A stretch of 64,000 nucleotides of DNA from Epichloe hybrida (Eukaryota > Ascomycota > Sordariomycetes > Hypocreales > Clavicipitaceae): NCBI GenBank assembly GCA_019022495.1, contig JAFEKR010000001.1:5394001-5458000 (forward strand), given 5' to 3'. The notes below the pieces were generated by a model. That model was given only the letters and a program-made list of their open reading frames with translations, ran no database searches and was not told where the DNA came from. The position numbers and the translations under genes were made by a program. Below, one piece after another: positions 21,691 to 34,383 of the stretch (position 1 is the stretch's first letter; each line of letters begins with the position of its first letter).

Positions 21691-24253
21691 CATCCCCCTA
21701 GGAGGCCTATAATTAAGGTATCCTGTAATAATTTAATTAAATTAATCTCTGTAATGATCTAATTATTATTAATTATAGTAGGATCTTCTAGTAATTCCTG
21801 CTCTTTTAGGTTAGTACTAAGCATTTAATCTAGTAACTATATAAGCCCTAGTGCCTATCTGAAATCCGTAAATGCTTTTCCTATTAGTAGCTTTATAAGG
21901 CTATTAGTAATTATCTCTTTTATTACCTTCTAGGTAATATTAAAGGTTCCCTTTATAACCTCTTAATAAAGCTAGTGATAATAGATATTAACGTAGCGTA
22001 GTTATATTATAAGCTTAATAAATTCTTCCTTAAGAAGGCGAATTATCTATATATTATCGTATTTAATCTTAAGGGTATTATCTCTAAGATATAATCTAAC
22101 TTCCTAATATAATTATTTAAAGGTAATTAGCTCTTTACTATAATGTAATAGCGCTAGGAGCTTTGCTTCTATAGAAAAGGTTATTATAGTCTCTTATCTT
22201 CCTGCTTTAAAGAGTATAGGACCTCTAAAGAGCTTTATAATATAGCCTTATAAGCTTCTTCTTATAACTAGATTATTAGTAAAGGAAGTATTACTATATA
22301 CTTTAAGTTTAGGGTTATTACTATTAAATTTAATTAAGAGATCTCCCTACATATAACTATACTCCAGAGCCTTTTCTATAGCTTCTATATACTAAGGTCC
22401 TAGGTGTTAAAGGTGTTATAATAGTTATAATGCTATAAAGGCAATATCTAGCTATATAATAATTATAGGATATAGTAAAGTACTAACTAGGGATTAATAT
22501 CTCTTTAGATCCTTTAGATTAATATTACCTTTAAAGGAATTAAGTAAAATAGTAGTTATTAGTGCTATTAGCTTCTATTCTAGGACTTTAATATTAAATT
22601 TGATTGTGGCTTTGTTCTAATAGGACTTCTAATTAAGCTATAATTGTTAATTTTCGCGATCTCTAATGATTTTAACCCCTAAGAACCATTACAATTTGCT
22701 AAGGTCCTTAACGTTATACCTCTTAAAGAGTCTCTCTCTAAATTTATTATAAAGAGCTAACTTTCCCTTTATAAATAAGGCTATAAGGTTATTAACATAA
22801 AAGAAGATAATTAATCCGTCCTTAATAAATACATAAATATCTTTAAAAATCTATATAAATCCTTTACTTACTAACTATTTAATTAATTCCTTTATCTAAA
22901 GAAGGGAAGCTCTATATAGCCTATAGATAGCGCTTAAGAGCTTTAAGTAAGCTTATTTATCCCTATAACCTAGTAATATCTTATAATATACCTCTTTATC
23001 TAGCTTTAAGTTTAGGAAAGCTATAATAAAGTTATACTAATAAGCTTTAAGGTTAAAGTAGTATAGAATTACTATAAGGAGCCTAAACGTAATGCCTACT
23101 AATATAGTAGCTCTTATAAAAAGGTTCTCTTTTACTTGCTAATTCCTAAGCATATATAATTAAGCCTTATGCCTTATAAGGTAGCCTAATTAATCTAATT
23201 TATAGGCAAATACCTAAGTAAGTCCTAAGATCTTAATATGTAAAGGGACTTCTAATTTACTAACTTTAATAGTAAATATGTAAAGGGACTTCTAATTTAC
23301 TAACTTTAATAGTAACCTTATTATTAATAACTTTATTATACTCTTTATCTCTTACTTTAATAAATACCTTTTCTTCAGGGTGCCTAGCTAAATAATTATA
23401 ATAAGTAGGAGGTGGAGGAAGTCTTAATATATAAGGCTTTTCTTTGCTCTTAGCTCCTAGGGTAAAGGTAGTAGTAAAAGCTTTAAAGAGGTTATCTTTA
23501 TTAATATTAGGAATGTCTGGATCTTTATCTTTGTAATCTATTTTAGAAGGATTTAATAGACTATTAATATTTATTAGTTTGTAATCTAAAAAATCCGGTT
23601 AATGGCTAGGTAAATTCGGAGAAGTTAGGAGAGTTAATTCCTAAGTTTCTTTTCCCTTTTCTTCATTGTTTAGTCGATTACAATCGTGTTAATCTTCTTG
23701 CTAATGGATTAGAGAAAGAGAGTCTTATACCTATAAGTACCCTATATCTTAAGGATGTCCTATATCTATATTATTAACCTTAAAGTCTTCTATAAGCTCT
23801 TAAAGGAGGTGTTTTTTAGGCTCTTTTTCCTTAATTAAAAGGTCCTTTTCTTAAGCGTAGAAGATTGACTTATTAAAGGTAACATAGCTTAATAAGAACT
23901 AACAATTCCTCTGCATTATTAGTACCTAAATTAGATATTAGGTAGAAGAGATATGACTAGCTAGATAACTAATATAAGCTCTTTGTAATAGCTTTGGACC
24001 TATCTTCCTAAGCCTATCCTGTGTTATCATGAAAGCTTTATAACTAAAAGCTCGAAGATAATTTAATAAAGCCTCTGGCTTCTCTAGTAGATAATTCTAT
24101 TAAAGCTTGTTCTCTTGTAACTATTTATTTAAAGCTTGATATAGTAAAAGCTACTCTAGAGACTTTCTAGGCGTGTAATTAAGGATATAAATAGCTACTT
24201 CCATAGCTATAGGCTAAAGATTCTCTAGAAAGCCTGCTTAGGTTATTAGAGTT
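21691..24253 (-). pseudogene. Copia C pol, 3' part: integrase C-terminus, reverse transcriptase, RNase H (RIP-degraded)
   Basis: Minus-strand reading continues the integrase interrupted at 38424. It gives AIYILNYTPRKSLE near 24190 (the Copia VYILNRTP block) and then RLRKIGPKLLQRAYISYLAS near 24010-23960. The reverse transcriptase motif at 22788-22799 reads YVNN where active enzymes have YVDD, so both catalytic aspartates became asparagine. A 40-bp tandem duplication at 23241-23315 shifts the frame; discounting it returns the polyprotein to the gag frame. Not functional. Confidence 0.75.
23241..23315. repeat. 40-bp imperfectly complete tandem duplication
   Basis: A unit starting TAAAGGGACTTCTAATTTAC at 23241 recurs at 23281 and is identical until about 23315. 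It lies inside the pol of Copia C and shifts the reading frame by one. Confidence 0.85.
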
Positions 24254-24258
24254 ATTAT

Positions 24259-25086
24259 TGTTAAAAATAAGACCTATTTTTAGCCCTTTTCTAGTTAAAG
24301 AACCTTCTTATTACTAGCTTGCTTTGCAAGTCTGACAGCTGCACTGCAGCTGTCAACGGTCGCGAGGGCAGCTATCAATGGCTACGTCGCAGCTGTCAAC
24401 AGCTGCGACCGACCGTGTGGATGACTAATTAGTCAATTACGTTGTGGCTGCAAGTGTAGCCACAACCACGCCACTAGTAATTAGGTAAGCTAGGGTGACG
24501 TAAGCTAGGGTGACGTAAGCAGGTTACCCTACACATAACTTACCCTATAGCTATCTTTAACAACGATTTTCTCTTTATCTAGAGGTCGTACAAAAGTTTC
24601 ACATATAGCAAATTAAAGCTTAAAGATAAGGCTTTCTCTTTATATAAGGTTATTTTTTAGACTAAAAGTTAGTGCATATAGGTTGCTAGCTAGTATGGTG
24701 GTGAGTCAATTTTTTGATTTTTACATACAAATGAATTTTACGGAAAATCAAAAGTGGCCCGTAAGACCCCGTTAGCGGCCCGGATCCACCAATATAGTCA
24801 GTAGGTCTATAAGAGGAAGAAGATCTTTTTAACTAGCTAGATAGCTAGTCCTCTCAACCAACAGCTGCATTGCCCGTACAACGTATCTAAAATCAATTCT
24901 ATTACTCTATAAGATATCATAAAAGTAATCTAAATTGAATTCTATTAGTTAATAACTGCCACAACCTTCCGTTGCGTTGCGTTGATTAATTTAACGTTGC
25001 GGCTCTATTAGTCCCCGACCGTAAAGCTTGCACTTGTACAGCTGTTGCCAGCTGGCAGCTAGTAACTAGCTCCCTACATTTCAATA
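24259..25086 (+). repeat. Copia A 5' LTR (828 bp)
   Basis: It contains a GC-rich, CAGCTG-rich cluster of palindromes (24318-24466), two copies of a 15-bp unit with a TGACGTAA core (24490-24519), and a CCAGCTGG palindrome near the 3' end. It ends TTTCAATA directly before the primer-binding site. Confidence 0.92.
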
Positions 25087-25100
25087 GGTTATGAGCCCGG
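25087..25100 (+). promoter_or_regulatory. Copia A primer-binding site (half-tRNA type)
   Basis: GGTTATGAGCCC immediately follows the LTR. It is complementary to the anticodon arm of eukaryotic initiator tRNA-Met (GGGCUCAUAACC), not to a tRNA 3' end. Drosophila copia primes from an initiator tRNA fragment in the same way. Confidence 0.75.
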
Positions 25101-25143
25101 CTCTATTACTATAGATTCCTTTTAGGTCACTTTATGTACAATT

Positions 25144-25384
25144 ACAGAAGACTTCCCTTCTATAAAAAAGGAAGGACCTGCGAGAAAGAAGTTTTTTTCC
25201 CTTCTATAAAAAGGAATCAATTGTGGCTACAGAAGACTTCCCTTCTATAAAAAAGGAAGGATCCGCGAGATAGAAGCTTTTTCCCTTCTATAAAAAGGAA
25301 TAAATTTCAAATACAGAAGACTTCCCTTCTATAAAAAAGGAAGGACCCGCGAGATAGAAGCTTTTCCCTTCTATAAAAAGGAAA
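25144..25384 (+). repeat. Three tandem 84-85 bp leader repeats upstream of Copia A gag
   Basis: Units start ACAGAAGACTTCCCTTC at 25144, 25229 and 25313. Each holds two copies of CCCTTCTATAAAAA-GGA separated by a GCGAGA(T/A)AGAAG spacer, so each half can form a CCTTC/GAAGG hairpin around TATAAAA. The array ends at the gag ATG (25385). Copia B has only two units. Confidence 0.85.
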
Positions 25385-28182
25385 ATGAATACTAAAGGAA
25401 AGGGAAAGGGACCTGTTATCCCTGACCCTAGTGCGTAAGAGGTTCTAAATAACCAGCTAAAAGAGCAGGCTATTAAGCAACAAGTAACTATAGACTAGTT
25501 ATTAGAGAAGCTAGAAAGCCTATCTATAACTGTAAATAGTTATATGGAGGGTGTGGAATCTGATAAGCCCGCTAGTTAGCAGCAAGATTAGTAGCCTGTT
25601 CAAGAAAATTAAGCTGAATCTAGCTCTGTATAAGCAACCTTTAATAATTTAATTATTAAGGAATTTAATAAAAGGGTTTATAGTTTTCCAGAGACTGCTA
25701 GGCTTAAAGGAGCCGAAAATTTTGAACAATAGAAACAAGCCCTAACTATCTAATTTAGAGCTTTAGGCATGCCTAATTTTCTAGATAATCCGGAGAGTTC
25801 TAGGGCGCTAGGGGATCTAGATTAAGCTATTATCCTTATGTTACTAAGGGATAGTTGTACAGAAGGACCCTAAGCCGCTATAACTTGGCAAAAATCACCT
25901 AAAGAAGCCTATAATTTACTTGTAAGGTAATATTCATATAGCATTGAAATCCAGAGGGGGTCCTTATATTCAGAATTTCATAACCTGAATTTTCAAGAGT
26001 TTAAGGGGACTCTAGAGTCCTTTAATGCAGTCTTTAATAATCTACTAGCTAGATTATCGATTTCAGGGGTCCTGATTGCTCCGATAAATCAGGTTAATTA
26101 ATATCTTTAATCCCTAAAATCAACCTTCCCTTAGTAGGCTGAGAGGTAACGATTTAGCATGTGTACGAATAGGGCTATAGGGGCTCCCCTAGATGCCCTA
26201 AATCTTTAATTCTTAATGGCAGACCTTCTAGCAGAACAGAGGGATAAATCATCTACAGTATCTAAAGCCCTGAATTATAGGGCTAAAAACCTTGAAAAGG
26301 GTGCCAAAGAAAAAGAAAAGGCCCCTAAGGATCAGAAGAAGAAAGGAGGCTTTGAAGAAAATAAGGGCTCTTCTAATTCTAATTCTTCTTCTAATAAGAA
26401 GAAGAAGAAGAAGCAAAAAGGTCAAAAATCAGATAAAAAGGATAATAAAGAGACCTCTAGAGAGGGATCTTTTATGCTAGGAAATTACAACCTTTCTAAC
26501 GGTGCTCTTAAACCGTATAAGAAGCCTAGCCTTTATAAGACTAGTTATAAGAGCTCTAGTGATAGTAGCTCTGATTCTAGCTCTAGTGAATTGGATGATG
26601 GAAATCAAGAAATTAAAACCTTAAATGGTTTTAATTATTACAGCAAAGACATAAAAAAGGCCCTATTATATAATACAGGTTTGACTATACATATTGTTAA
26701 TTCTAGGGAGGTCTTTAGGGATTATACCCCCTATAAAAAGGGGGAATCCGACCTTATTATAACTGGTGGTAGCCCTATTTACGCTAAGGGTCACGGTAGT
26801 GCTGTTTTTAAGGTCTTATATCAAAAGAATCCTAATAAATATAGGACCTTAGTGCTTAAAGATACGCTATATTTTCCTCAGCTTAATGTTAATATAGTTA
26901 GTGGACTTACGCACTATATATCTAGTGGTTGCCTTATAAAAAACCTACTTTATCTTAAAGATAGGTCTTGTATTGCAACCTTAGATATAGAAAAACATGG
27001 TTTTTTCTTTCACGTTAAAAACCAATCTACGCCAAAGTTATCTAAAGGGCCCTGTAATAACTCTCATTACATCCGACCTTTTACCTACGCCACTTTTAAG
27101 GGTCATAGTTACCCTATAGAGGTTCAAATTCCCTCTAAAAAGCCGGATTAGGCTTCTGATTTAGACGAAATTGACGAAAATGATGATGATATTGAAGAAA
27201 TCATACGGGATGATTTAGGGGAATTAGTCCCTTCTTCTTCGCCTATAGCCCTAGGTTAGGTCCCTTATAAATCTAAGGAAATAGATTTAGGGGTATTAGA
27301 GGGCCCTAGTGGAGGAAAAGGGTCCCTAATACCTCTCCAAGAGGCCTGTGGTTCTCAAGGGGCCTAGCAGGGGACTAGTGAAGAGGGCCCTAGTCTAGAT
27401 CCTAATTCAGACCCTAAGGATCTTCAATATCAACGGTTGTTAGAACTAGCTAGCCTATGGCATGTACGATTAGGGCACCTAGGTCTTCCTTTGCTAAAGA
27501 AAACTAGCCTTATAACTAAAGGAATCCCTGATTTTTCTAAAATTAAGGATAAGGATTTTAGATATATTGCTTGTAATTAATCTAAGGCAGTTAGAAGACC
27601 TAGGAAATTAGCTATCCCTAACCCCCCAAGAGCTCTAGATTGAATAGAGGGGGATACGCTAAAAATCAGTCCTACGCCATATAATAAACAGTCAATTTGC
27701 TTATTTTTAGTTAATCGAAAGACTAGATATAAGTGGGTTATCTTATTACCTAATAAGGAAGGCCTAACTGTTTATAAGGCTATCAAAGGCTTCTTCAGAG
27801 GGCTTAAAAATCAACTAGGTCAATATCCTAGGCACCTTCACTTCAATAGGGGCTAGGAAATCGATTCTAGTTATCAAGCTTAGTTAAATTCTAAAGGGAT
27901 CAAATTTACGACTTCTAGTCCCTATATCCATAAGCAAAATGGATTAGCAGAACGTTCAATTCGTACTATTCTAGATCAATTAAGGGCTACTATCCAGTGG
28001 GCAAAATTACCGTTATTTTTATAGTGTTTTGTATTACCTGTAGTTGTTAACCTAGTTAATATAACTGCTAATACCACTAAGGATAAAAGCCCTGAACAGC
28101 TGCTATCTAGGGAGCTAAATCAGCCTTATACAACTAATATTAGCAGTATTAGAGCTATAGGATCTCACTGTGAGATTCTAAT
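25385..28182 (+). pseudogene. Copia A gag-protease-integrase, 5' part (RIP-degraded)
   Basis: The frame opens MNTKGKGKGPVIPDPSA and then meets repeated stops (TAA/TAG for CAA/CAG) that Copia B often preserves as glutamine. An open stretch at 26216-27151 covers the end of gag and the protease. The protease motif reads YNTGLTIHI at 26672, whereas B has YDTGLTVHI, so the catalytic aspartate is lost. The gag tail is Lys/Ser-rich and has no CCHC knuckle. An integrase zinc-finger remnant (HVRLGHLGLP) follows near 27461. The frame breaks at 28182 where Copia B inserted. Confidence 0.85.
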
Positions 28183-29006
28183 TATTGAAATGTAGGGAGC
28201 TAGTTGCCAGCTGGCAACAGCTGTACGGGTGCAAGCTCTACGGTCAGGGACCAATAGGGCTGCAACGTTAAATCAATCAACGCAACGCAACGGAAGGTTA
28301 TGGCAGTTATCAACTAATAGAATTCGATTTAGATCACTTTTATAATATCTTATAGAGCAATAGAATTGATTTTAGATACGTTGTACGGGCAATACGGCTG
28401 TTGTTGGTTGAGAGGACTAGCTATCTAGCTAGTTGAAAAGATCTTCTTCCTCTCATAGACCTACCAACCGTATCAGTGGATCTGGGCCGCCAACGGGGTC
28501 TTACAGGCCACTTTTGATTTTCCGCAAAATTCATTTGTATGCAAAAACCAAAAAATCAACTCACCACCATACTAGCTAGCAACCTGTATGCACCAACTTT
28601 TGGTTCAAAAAATAACCTTGCATAAAAAGAAAGCCCTATCTTTAAGCTTTAATTTGCTATATGTGAAACTTTTGTACGACCTCTAGATAAAGAGAAAATC
28701 GTTGTCAAAGATAGCTATAAGGTAAGTTACGTGTAGGGTAACCTGCTTACGTCACCCTAGCTTACGTCACCCTAGCTTACCTAATTACTAGTGGCGTGGT
28801 TGTGGCTACACTTATAGCCACAATGCAATTGACTAATTAGTCATCCACACGGTCAGTCGCAGCTGTTGACAGCTGCGACGCAGCCATTGATAGCTGCCCT
28901 CGCGACCGTTGACAGCTGCAGTGCAGCTGTCAGACTTGCAAAGCAAGCTAGTAATAAGAAGGTTCTTTAACTAGAAAAGGGCTAAAAATAGGTCTTATTT
29001 TTAACA
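28183..29006 (-). repeat. Copia B 3' LTR (824 bp)
   Basis: It carries two tandem copies of the 15-bp CTTACGTCACCCTAG unit (28746-28775, plus-strand reading). Its minus-strand start TGTTAAAA abuts the polypurine tract GTAGAGGGGG at 29007-29016. Confidence 0.92.
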
Positions 29007-29214
29007 CCCCCTCTACAAAAGAATTACATTTAAAGCAATTAGAAGTGTACAAAGAGACTATAGGGTAAAAAACAACAACTTTTGATAATAACAGATAAAA
29101 GGGAAAAACAGGAAAAATAAAAGACCCCCTTTTTGAATTCCTAGCTATTGTTAAATATAGCTCCCTTTTTGACGTTGTTTTTTAGTTCCTTGTTAAAGGG
29201 AATTAGTTATTGGT

Positions 29215-32200
29215 TTAATAATTATTAAGCCCTAAAAGCTTAATAAAAGCCTAATGAAGAGGTCTAGAAAGAGGTTTTGTAAGACCATCTACAGGCATTA
29301 ACTTCGTATCTAGATATTCGATCTTAGCTAAACCCTCTAAAACCTGTTGCCTAATATAGTTGAACTTTAGTAATGTATGCTTTGTACGACTATGTAAAGC
29401 AGGGTTATAAGTAGTAGTTATAGCACCTTGATTATCGTAATATATCTGGATAGGGGGAGAAATAGGGGTTTTTAGCTCCTTAAATAAACCCTGAAGCCAC
29501 TAAAGCTCCTGGAAGGTCTCGCAGATAGCATTAGCTTCAGCTTCTAGTGTTAATAGAGCTATTGTACTAGCTTTCTTTGATTTCTAGCTAATAGGTCCGC
29601 CAGCTAGCTTGAATAGATAAGCATAGGTTGATTTTGAGGTCTTTTTATCCCCTGCAAAATCACTATCGTAATAACCTATTAGGCTTTTGCTAACTAAACC
29701 TTTAGGGTCTCCCCTATAGATTATAGCAAGGAATCTAGTCCCTAATAAATACCTTAGCAGATTTTTAGCTGCTTTTAGGTGTTTTATATAAGGGCTAGCT
29801 AGTGCAGTAGATAACCACTGTAGCGTAAAAGCTGTGTTAGGCCTTGTAAGTAACATTAGGTACATTATAGTCCCTATAATGCACTGATAAAGCTTGATTT
29901 CGCTAGCTATTAAAAGCTTAGTTGTCTGCGTAGCTAAAACGCCTGGCTAAAGAGGTATGCTAATAGGCTTACTATCTAGCATATTAAATCGTTTTAAGGC
30001 TTCTAATATATACTGAGATTGATGAATTTTCAGTATTCTATTAGGCCTATCTCGTACGATTTGAACCCCTAAGAAGAATTTAGCAGGCCCCCTATCTTCT
30101 ATTGGATAGACTTTATGAAGTTCCTTTTTAAGCCTTTGGATATAAGATAAATCCGGTCCAATTAGAAGACAGTTATCAACGTACGTAATGACGAAGGTTT
30201 TGGTTAAAGGATTAAAGAAGATAGCTAGGTTAGATATTAAAGGGTTAAATCCTAGGGATTTAAGCACTAATATTAGCGCTTGTTGCCATTCCCTTGAGCT
30301 TTGTTTTAGGCTGTATAAAGATTTCTGTAATAAAATCACTTAATCTTTAGAGGGTTTCCAGCCAAAACTTCTAGCTAATTTAGCTAGTTTAGGATTTGCC
30401 TTAAGGAATTCAATAAACCCTTCTGGAATAACCATATAAATCTGTTATTGTAGCTTACTATTAAGAAAAGCTCCTATAAAATCGATTTGTTCGATTTCCT
30501 AGTTATTCTAAGCCGCTAGGGCTAGTAAAATCCTCCAGCTAGGGGGAATGCTTATAGCAGCGAAGGTCTCTAGGTAATCTAGGCCTTCGATTTGCATAAA
30601 TCCCTTAGCAACGAGTCGAGCCTTATATTTTAAAGGATTATTTTCTTTATCCTTTTTAAGCTTATAAACAAGCCTATTCTTTAGTACTTTTCGGCCCTTA
30701 GGGATTTGATCTTTCCCTATAAATTTAAAAGTACCAGCCTTTAGAAGCTATTTGTATTCCTTGTACGTGGCCTCTATCCATTTATCCCTTTCAGGGCTAG
30801 ATATAGCCTGCTTCCAGGTCTTAGGCTCGGGGCTAATAGGATTCTTTTCCTTTAGCTTCTCCCGTACCTTAAAGCAGATTTCTTTTATAAAATCTAGAGA
30901 AGAAGGGGAACTAATATCAACATCCATAGGGTCGATATTAGGGTCGAAATCGATAATTTTGTTAAAATCGAGGTCCGAAGTTGAAATCTGATTTCCTGGT
31001 TGAGTTATAGGCTGCGCCTGTATGGGATCTGCTAGAAATAAGCCTTTAGGGAGTTCTTTAGGGCCTGTAGGTGGTTTTTCTTAACCTATAGGGATACCTA
31101 TGTTGTCTATAGGGTAATCCTTTGAACCTTGATCTAGATGTTGTTGATCTAAATCATTTTCCCCCTCTAAAGGGTTATCCCCTATAGAAATCCTAGGTAA
31201 GCCTTTAGAAACAGGGCCTATAGGGTCTATAATCTTAATAAAGCTAGTCTTTGTAACTAGCCTTTTAGAGGGGATGTACACTAGGTAGGTGTTGGAACCT
31301 AGTGTAGCTAAAAGTCTTCCAGGGATAGTCCTAGCTGCTAACTTCTAGGCTTTAGGTCGTTTTTCCAGGGGGATTAGAATCTCACAGTGAGATCCTATAG
31401 CTCTAATACTGCTAATATCAGTTGTATAAGGCTAATTTAGCTCCCTAGATAGCAGCTGTTCAGGGCTTTCATCCTTAGTAGTATTAGCAGTTATATTAAC
31501 TAGGTTAATAACTGCAGGTAATACAAAACACCATAAAAATAACGGTAATTTTGCCCACTAGATAGTAGCCCTTAATCGATCTAGAATAGTACGAATTAAA
31601 CGTTCTGCTAATCCATTTTGCTCATGGATATAGGGACTAGAAGTCGTAAATTTGATCCCTTTAGAATTTAACCAAGCTTGACAACTAGAATCGATTTCCT
31701 GGCCCCCATCGAAGTGAAGGTGCCTAGGATATTAACCTAGTTGATTTTTAAGCCCTCTGAAGAAGCCTTTAATAGCCTTATAAACAGTTAGGCCTTCCTT
31801 ATTAGGTAATAAGATAACCCACTTATATCTAGTCTTTCGATCAACTAAAAATAAGCAAATTGACTGTTTATTATACGGCGTAGGGCTGATTTTTAGCGTA
31901 TCCCCCTCTATTCGATCTAGAGCTCTTGGGGGGTCAGGGATAGCTAATTTCCTGGGTCTTCTAACTGCCTTAGATTGATCACAAGCAATACATCTAAAAT
32001 CCTTATCCTTAATTTTAGAAAAATCAGGGATTCCTTTAGTTATAAGGCTAGTTTTCTTTAGCAAAGGAAGACCTAGGTGCCCTAATCGTACATGCCATAG
32101 GCCAGCTAGTTCTAACAACCGTTGATATTGAAGATCCTTAGGGTCTGAATTAGGATCTAGACTAGGGCCCTCTTCACTAGTCCCCTGCTGGGCCCCTTGA

Positions 32201-34188
32201 GAACCACAGGCCTCTTGGAGAGGTATTAGGGACCCTTTTCCTCCACTAGGGCCCTCTAACACCCCTAAATCTATTTCCTTAGATTTATAAGGGACCCAAC
32301 CTGGGGCTATAGGCGAAGAAGAAGGGACTAATTCCCCTAAATCATCCCGTACGATTTCTTCAATATCATCATCATTTTCGTTGATTTCGTCTAAATCAGA
32401 AGCCTAATCCGGCTTTTTAGAGGGAATTTAAACCTCTATAGGGTAGCTAATCGGATAGCTATGACCCTTAAAAGCGGCGTAGGTAAAAGGTCGGATATAA
32501 TGCGAATTATTACAGGGCCCTTTAGATAACTTAGGCGTAGATTGGTTTTTAACGTGGAAGAAAAAACCATGTTTTTCTATATCTAAGGTTGCAATAAGAG
32601 ACCTATCTTTAAGATAAAGTAGGTTTTTAATAAGGTAACCACCAGATATATAGTGCGTAAGTCCACTAACTATATTAACATCAAGCTGAGGAAAATATAG
32701 CGCATCTTTAAGCACTAAGGTCCTATATTTAGCTGGATTTTTCTGATATAGGACCTCAAAAACAGCACTACCGTGACCCTTAGCGTAAATAGGGCCACCA
32801 CTAGTTATAATAGGGTCGGATTCCCCCTTTTTATAGGGGGTATAATCCCTAAAGACCTCCCTAGAATTAATAATATGTACAGTCAAACCTGTATCATATA
32901 ATAGGGCCTTTTTCATGTCTTTGCTGTAATAATTAAAACCATTTAAGGTTTTAATTTCTTGATTTTCATTATCATCCGATTTAGAAGAGCTAGAATTAGA
33001 GCTACTATCACTAGAGCTCTTATAACTAGTCTTATGAAGGCTAGGTTTCTTGTACGGTTTAAGAGCACCGTTAGAAAGGTTGTAATTTCCTAGCATAAAA
33101 GATCCCTCTCCAGAGGTCTCTTTATTATCCTTTTTATCTGATTTTTGACCTTTTTGCTTCTTCTTCTTCTTCTTCTTATTAGAAGAAGAATTAGAATTAG
33201 AAGAGCCCTTATTTTCTTTAGAGCCTCCTTTCTTCTTCTGATCCTTAGGGGCCTTTTCTTTTTCTTTAGCACCCTTTTCAAGGTTTTTAGCCCTATAATT
33301 CAGGGCTTTAGATACCGTAGATGATTTATCCCTCTGTTCTGCTAGAAGGTCTGCCATCAAGAATTGAAGATTTAGGGCATCTAGGGGAGCCCCTATAGCC
33401 CTATTCGTACGCATGCTGAATCGTTGCCTCTCAGCCCACTGAGGGAAGGTTGATTTTAGGGATTGAAGATATTGATTAACTTGATCTATCGGAGCAATCA
33501 GGACCCCTGAAATCGATAATCTAGCTAGTAGATTATTAAAGACTGCATTAAAGGACTCTAGAGTCCCCTTAAACTCTTGAAAATTCAGGTTATGAAATTC
33601 TGAATATAGGGACCCCCTCTGGATTTCAACGCTATGTGAATATTGCCTTACAAGTAAATTATAGGCTTCTTCAGGTGATTTTTGCCAAGTTATAGCGGCT
33701 TGGGGTCCTTCTGTACAACTATCCCTTAGTAACATAAGGATAATAGCTTGATCTGGATCCCCTAGCGCCCTAGAACTCTCCGGATTATCTAGAAAATTAG
33801 GCATGCCTAAAGCTCTAAATTGGATAGTTAGGGCTTGCTTCCATTGTTTGAAATTTTCGGCTCCTTTAAGCCTAGCAGTCTCTGGAAAACTATAAACCCT
33901 TTTATTAAATTCCTTAATAATTGAATTATTAAAGGTTGCTTGTACAGAGCTAGATTCAGCTTGATTTTCTTGAACAGGCTGCTGATCTTGCTGCTGACTA
34001 GCGGGCTTATCAGATTCCACACCCTCCATACGACTATTTACAGTTATAGATAGGCTTTCTAGCTTCTCTAATAACTGGTCTATAGTCGCTTGTTGCTTAA
34101 TAGCCTGCTCTTTTAGCTAGTTATTTAGAACCTCTTGCGCACTAGGGTTAGGGATAACAGGTCCCTTTCCCTTTCCTTTGGTATCCAT
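29215..34188 (-). pseudogene. Copia B gag-pol polyprotein (single frame, few RIP stops)
   Basis: One continuous frame of 1657 codons from the ATG at 34188 to the natural stop at 29215, with no indels. The first nonsense is codon 24 (34117-34119, TAG; A keeps CAG). Gag plus protease is then open from 34029 to 32428. It has a capsid-like region, a lysine-rich stretch with seven consecutive lysines (KKKKKKKQKGQK), a Ser-rich stretch, and the protease YDTGLTVHI (aspartate codon 32893-32895). Integrase HVRLGHLG...CIACDQSKAVRRP lies in 31732-32262. Reverse transcriptase is at 29947-30339 with YVDN at 30172-30183, one catalytic aspartate lost. RNase H is at about 29584-29865 (ending DSDFAGDKKTSKSTYAYLF) and beyond. 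Probably inactive unless helped in trans. Confidence 0.88.
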
Positions 34189-34343
34189 TTTCCTTTTTAT
34201 AGAAGGGAAAAGCTTCTATCTCGCGGGTCCTTCCTTTTTTATAGAAGGGAAGTCTTCTGTAGCCACAATTGATTCCTTTTTATAGAAGGGAAAAGCTTCT
34301 TTCTCGCAGGTCCTTCCTTTTTTATAGAAGGGAAGTCTTCTGT
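34189..34343 (-). repeat. Two leader repeats upstream of Copia B gag
   Basis: The same roughly 84-bp unit as in Copia A, here in two copies whose GTCTTCTGT ends lie at about 34261 and 34343. They contain the same paired TATAGAAGGG hairpin halves. Confidence 0.8.
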
Positions 34344-34383
34344 AATCGTACACAAAGTGACCTAAAAGGAATCTATAGTGATA

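Noticed and set aside
28183..29006. CRISPR-like repeat array (repeated CAGCTG segments)
   Set aside because: The repeats are hairpin arms inside an LTR, not regularly spaced direct repeats with spacers, and this is a eukaryote.
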